Shown: piece by piece, positions 62,806 through 64,000 of the stretch
Layout of the letters: the number at the start of each line of letters is the position of its first letter
Numbering within the stretch: position 1 is the stretch's first letter
Source of the DNA: DATGMP01 sp035293565
GTDB taxonomy: Bacteria; Pseudomonadota; Alphaproteobacteria; BOG-932; Roseiterribacteraceae
Length of the DNA stretch: 64,000 nucleotides
Assembly: GCA_035293565.1 (NCBI GenBank)
Contig: DATGMP010000075.1
Coordinates: 1 to 64,000, forward strand
Reading direction: 5' to 3'
The notes under the pieces: model-generated
What the model saw: the letters and a program-made list of their open reading frames with translations, nothing else
Database searches by the model: none
Told to the model about the DNA's origin: nothing
Translations under genes and position numbers: made by a program

Positions 62806-63561
62806 ATGTCCGTTTCGCGTTCAGCTCCGACGAACCCAATCGTCCTCATCCCCTCCAGACTTGGTGCTACGCGCCTGCCGGGCAAGCCGCTGCTTCCCAT
62901 CGCCGGAGTGCCGATGATCGTGCATGTGTGGCGCCGCGCGATGGAGGCCGAGATCGGGCCCGTGGTCGTCGCCACGCCCGACGCCGAGATCGCCCGCGCG
63001 ATCGAAACCGCCGGCGGCAAGGCCCAGCTCACACGACCCGATCACGAATCGGGCACCGATCGTATCGCGGAAGCTTTGGCGGCGCTGGATCCCGGCGGAC
63101 GATATGATTCCGTGATCAACCTGCAGGGCGATCTTCCGGTCCTTGAGCCGGAAACGATCCGCGCGCCGTTCCGCTTGCTGGCCGACCCCGCGGTCGATCT
63201 CGCAACCCCCGTCGCTCTGGCCGCCGAGCATGAGCGCAGCGATCCCAATGTCGTGAAGGCCGTATTCGAGCCCGCGGGCAGACATCGAGGCCGAGCGCTC
63301 TACTTCACCCGTACCACCGCGCCGAGCGGCGACGGGCCGCTTTATCATCACATCGGACTCTATGCGTTCCGCCGCGACGCACTGACCGCCTTCGTATTGG
63401 CGCCGCACGCCGAGCTCGAGCGGCGCGAAAGGCTGGAGCAGCTCCGCGCGCTGGCGATCGGCCTGAGGATCGAGGTCGCGCTGGTGGACACGGCCCCGCT
63501 CGGCGTCGATACCCAAGCCGATCTCGACCGCGCGCGATCCATTCTCGAGGCACGCCCATGA
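62806..63561 (+). CDS. kdsB: 3-deoxy-manno-octulosonate cytidylyltransferase
   Basis: Activates Kdo with CTP for lipopolysaccharide inner core and lipid A assembly. 251 residues: IPSRLGATRLPGKPLLPIAG (nucleotide loop), GTDRIAEAL, VINLQGDLPVLEPE and YHHIGLYAFRRDAL are all signatures. The gene start is in a 243-base gap after the divergent cytochrome gene; pheA follows with a shared ATGA. Confidence 0.95.
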   Translation: MSVSRSAPTNPIVLIPSRLGATRLPGKPLLPIAGVPMIVHVWRRAMEAEIGPVVVATPDAEIARAIETAGGKAQLTRPDHESGTDRIAEALAALDPGGRYDSVINLQGDLPVLEPETIRAPFRLLADPAVDLATPVALAAEHERSDPNVVKAVFEPAGRHRGRALYFTRTTAPSGDGPLYHHIGLYAFRRDALTAFVLAPHAELERRERLEQLRALAIGLRIEVALVDTAPLGVDTQADLDRARSILEARP

Positions 63562-64000
63562 CCAAAGCCGCAGGACCGATTGCCTTCCAGGGTCTCCATG
63601 GCGCCTACGCAGACCTGGCCGCGAGGGCCATCTTCCCCGGACTGGCCACGCTGCCCTGCCCTACCTTCGAAGCCGTGTTCGTCGCGGTCCGCGAGGGCAA
63701 GGCCGACCGCGGCGTGATCCCGGTCGAGAATTCCCTTTATGGGCGGATCGCGGATATTCACCATCTGCTGCCCGGGGGCGGGCTCAAGATCGTCGGCGAA
63801 TGCTACCAGCCGATCCATCACTGCCTGCTGGGCGTCAAGGGGGCCAAGCTGGAGCAGGTGCGCGAGGCGTTGAGTCAGGAGCCGGCGCTGGGACAGGTCG
63901 CGAAGACGCTGCGCCGCTTGGGGCTGAAGCCTGTGGCGCGGACCGATACGGCGGGATCGGCGGCCGAGGTGGCGGCGACCGGCGATCCCTCCAAAGCCGC
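63558..64000 (+). CDS. pheA: Prephenate dehydratase (5' part)
   Basis: Converts prephenate to phenylpyruvate in phenylalanine synthesis. The first 147 residues show the alphaproteobacterial monofunctional form (no chorismate mutase domain): IAFQGLHGAYADLAAR, FEAVFVAVREGKADRGVIPVENSLYGRI and HHCLLGVKGA. ATG 63558 overlaps the kdsB stop by four bases, so they are co-translated. The rest of the gene, including the ACT domain that binds phenylalanine, is outside the window. Confidence 0.95.
   Translation, partial: MTKAAGPIAFQGLHGAYADLAARAIFPGLATLPCPTFEAVFVAVREGKADRGVIPVENSLYGRIADIHHLLPGGGLKIVGECYQPIHHCLLGVKGAKLEQVREALSQEPALGQVAKTLRRLGLKPVARTDTAGSAAEVAATGDPSKA

Overview
The window is GC-rich, densely packed DNA from an alphaproteobacterium, most likely Sphingomonadales. 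The support is gene content rather than a marker gene: a large TonB-dependent receptor, a C-terminal tail resembling the PEPxxWA-CTERM signal seen in sphingomonads, a DUF1302/DUF1329 pair, a 2Fe-2S plus molybdopterin oxidoreductase pair of the IorAB type, a membrane-anchored cytochrome c, and a glnE-bcp neighbourhood. There is no rRNA, tRNA, CRISPR array, phage or complete insertion sequence.

Layout. (1) 1-9.6 kb: the end of an unknown gene, a palindromic repeat, HdeD-like membrane protein, a FecR/DUF6600 secreted protein, DUF1491, YjbR, a TetA-type MFS pump, an FAD-linked 2-hydroxyacid dehydrogenase, Sua5, an orphan ParA and AnmK. (2) 9.6-17.5 kb: tyrS, a giant AsmA/YhdP-like protein, and a glnE reading frame continuing without a stop into a Bcp peroxiredoxin, closed by a strong terminator. 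(3) 17.5-21.8 kb: a hydrolase, then cysE, cysteine desulfurase, ferredoxin and mnmA, a sulfur-delivery operon ending in tRNA thiolation. (4) 21.8-33.2 kb: oxidoreductase pair, TIM-barrel protein, ExeA-like ATPase, outer-membrane barrel, RTX/DUF4214 protein, DUF1302 and DUF1329 genes back to back, ECF sigma/anti-sigma pair and an EF-hand lipoprotein. (5) 33.2-39.4 kb: methylcitrate/citrate synthase, MarR-controlled DHA2 exporter, TonB receptor. (6) 39.4-43.1 kb: the least ordinary stretch. Matching inverted repeats bracket two tandem DUF1566 PEP-CTERM genes (the second broken by an in-frame TGA) and the amputated start of an amino-acid permease. (7) 43.1-50.1 kb: alpha/beta hydrolase, a small GIY-YIG-like protein coupled to a PerM-type transporter, VanZ-like protein, then luxE- and luxC-type fatty-acid reductase genes without luciferase genes, followed by a possible small RNA. 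(8) 50.1-64 kb: 2OG oxygenase, VOC protein, ispE, a FitA/VapC toxin-antitoxin module, TPR protein, ETF-ubiquinone oxidoreductase, a cysteine-free uracil-DNA glycosylase, lytic transglycosylase, nucleotide-sugar dehydratase, hisN, cytochrome c, kdsB and the start of pheA.

Genes that clearly act together are the sulfur-relay operon, the MarR/MFS pair, the sigma/anti-sigma pair, the toxin-antitoxin pair, the luxE/luxC pair and the IorAB-like pair. Expression appears tightly packed: many same-strand neighbours overlap by ATGA or GTGA, and five convergent pairs share their stop codons in a 4-base overlap.

The best candidates for something undescribed are the repeat-bracketed PEP-CTERM island at 39.46-43.01 kb, the GlnE-Bcp fusion, and the putative small RNA near 49.84-49.91 kb. 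All identifications come from reading motifs in the sequence; no database search was run.
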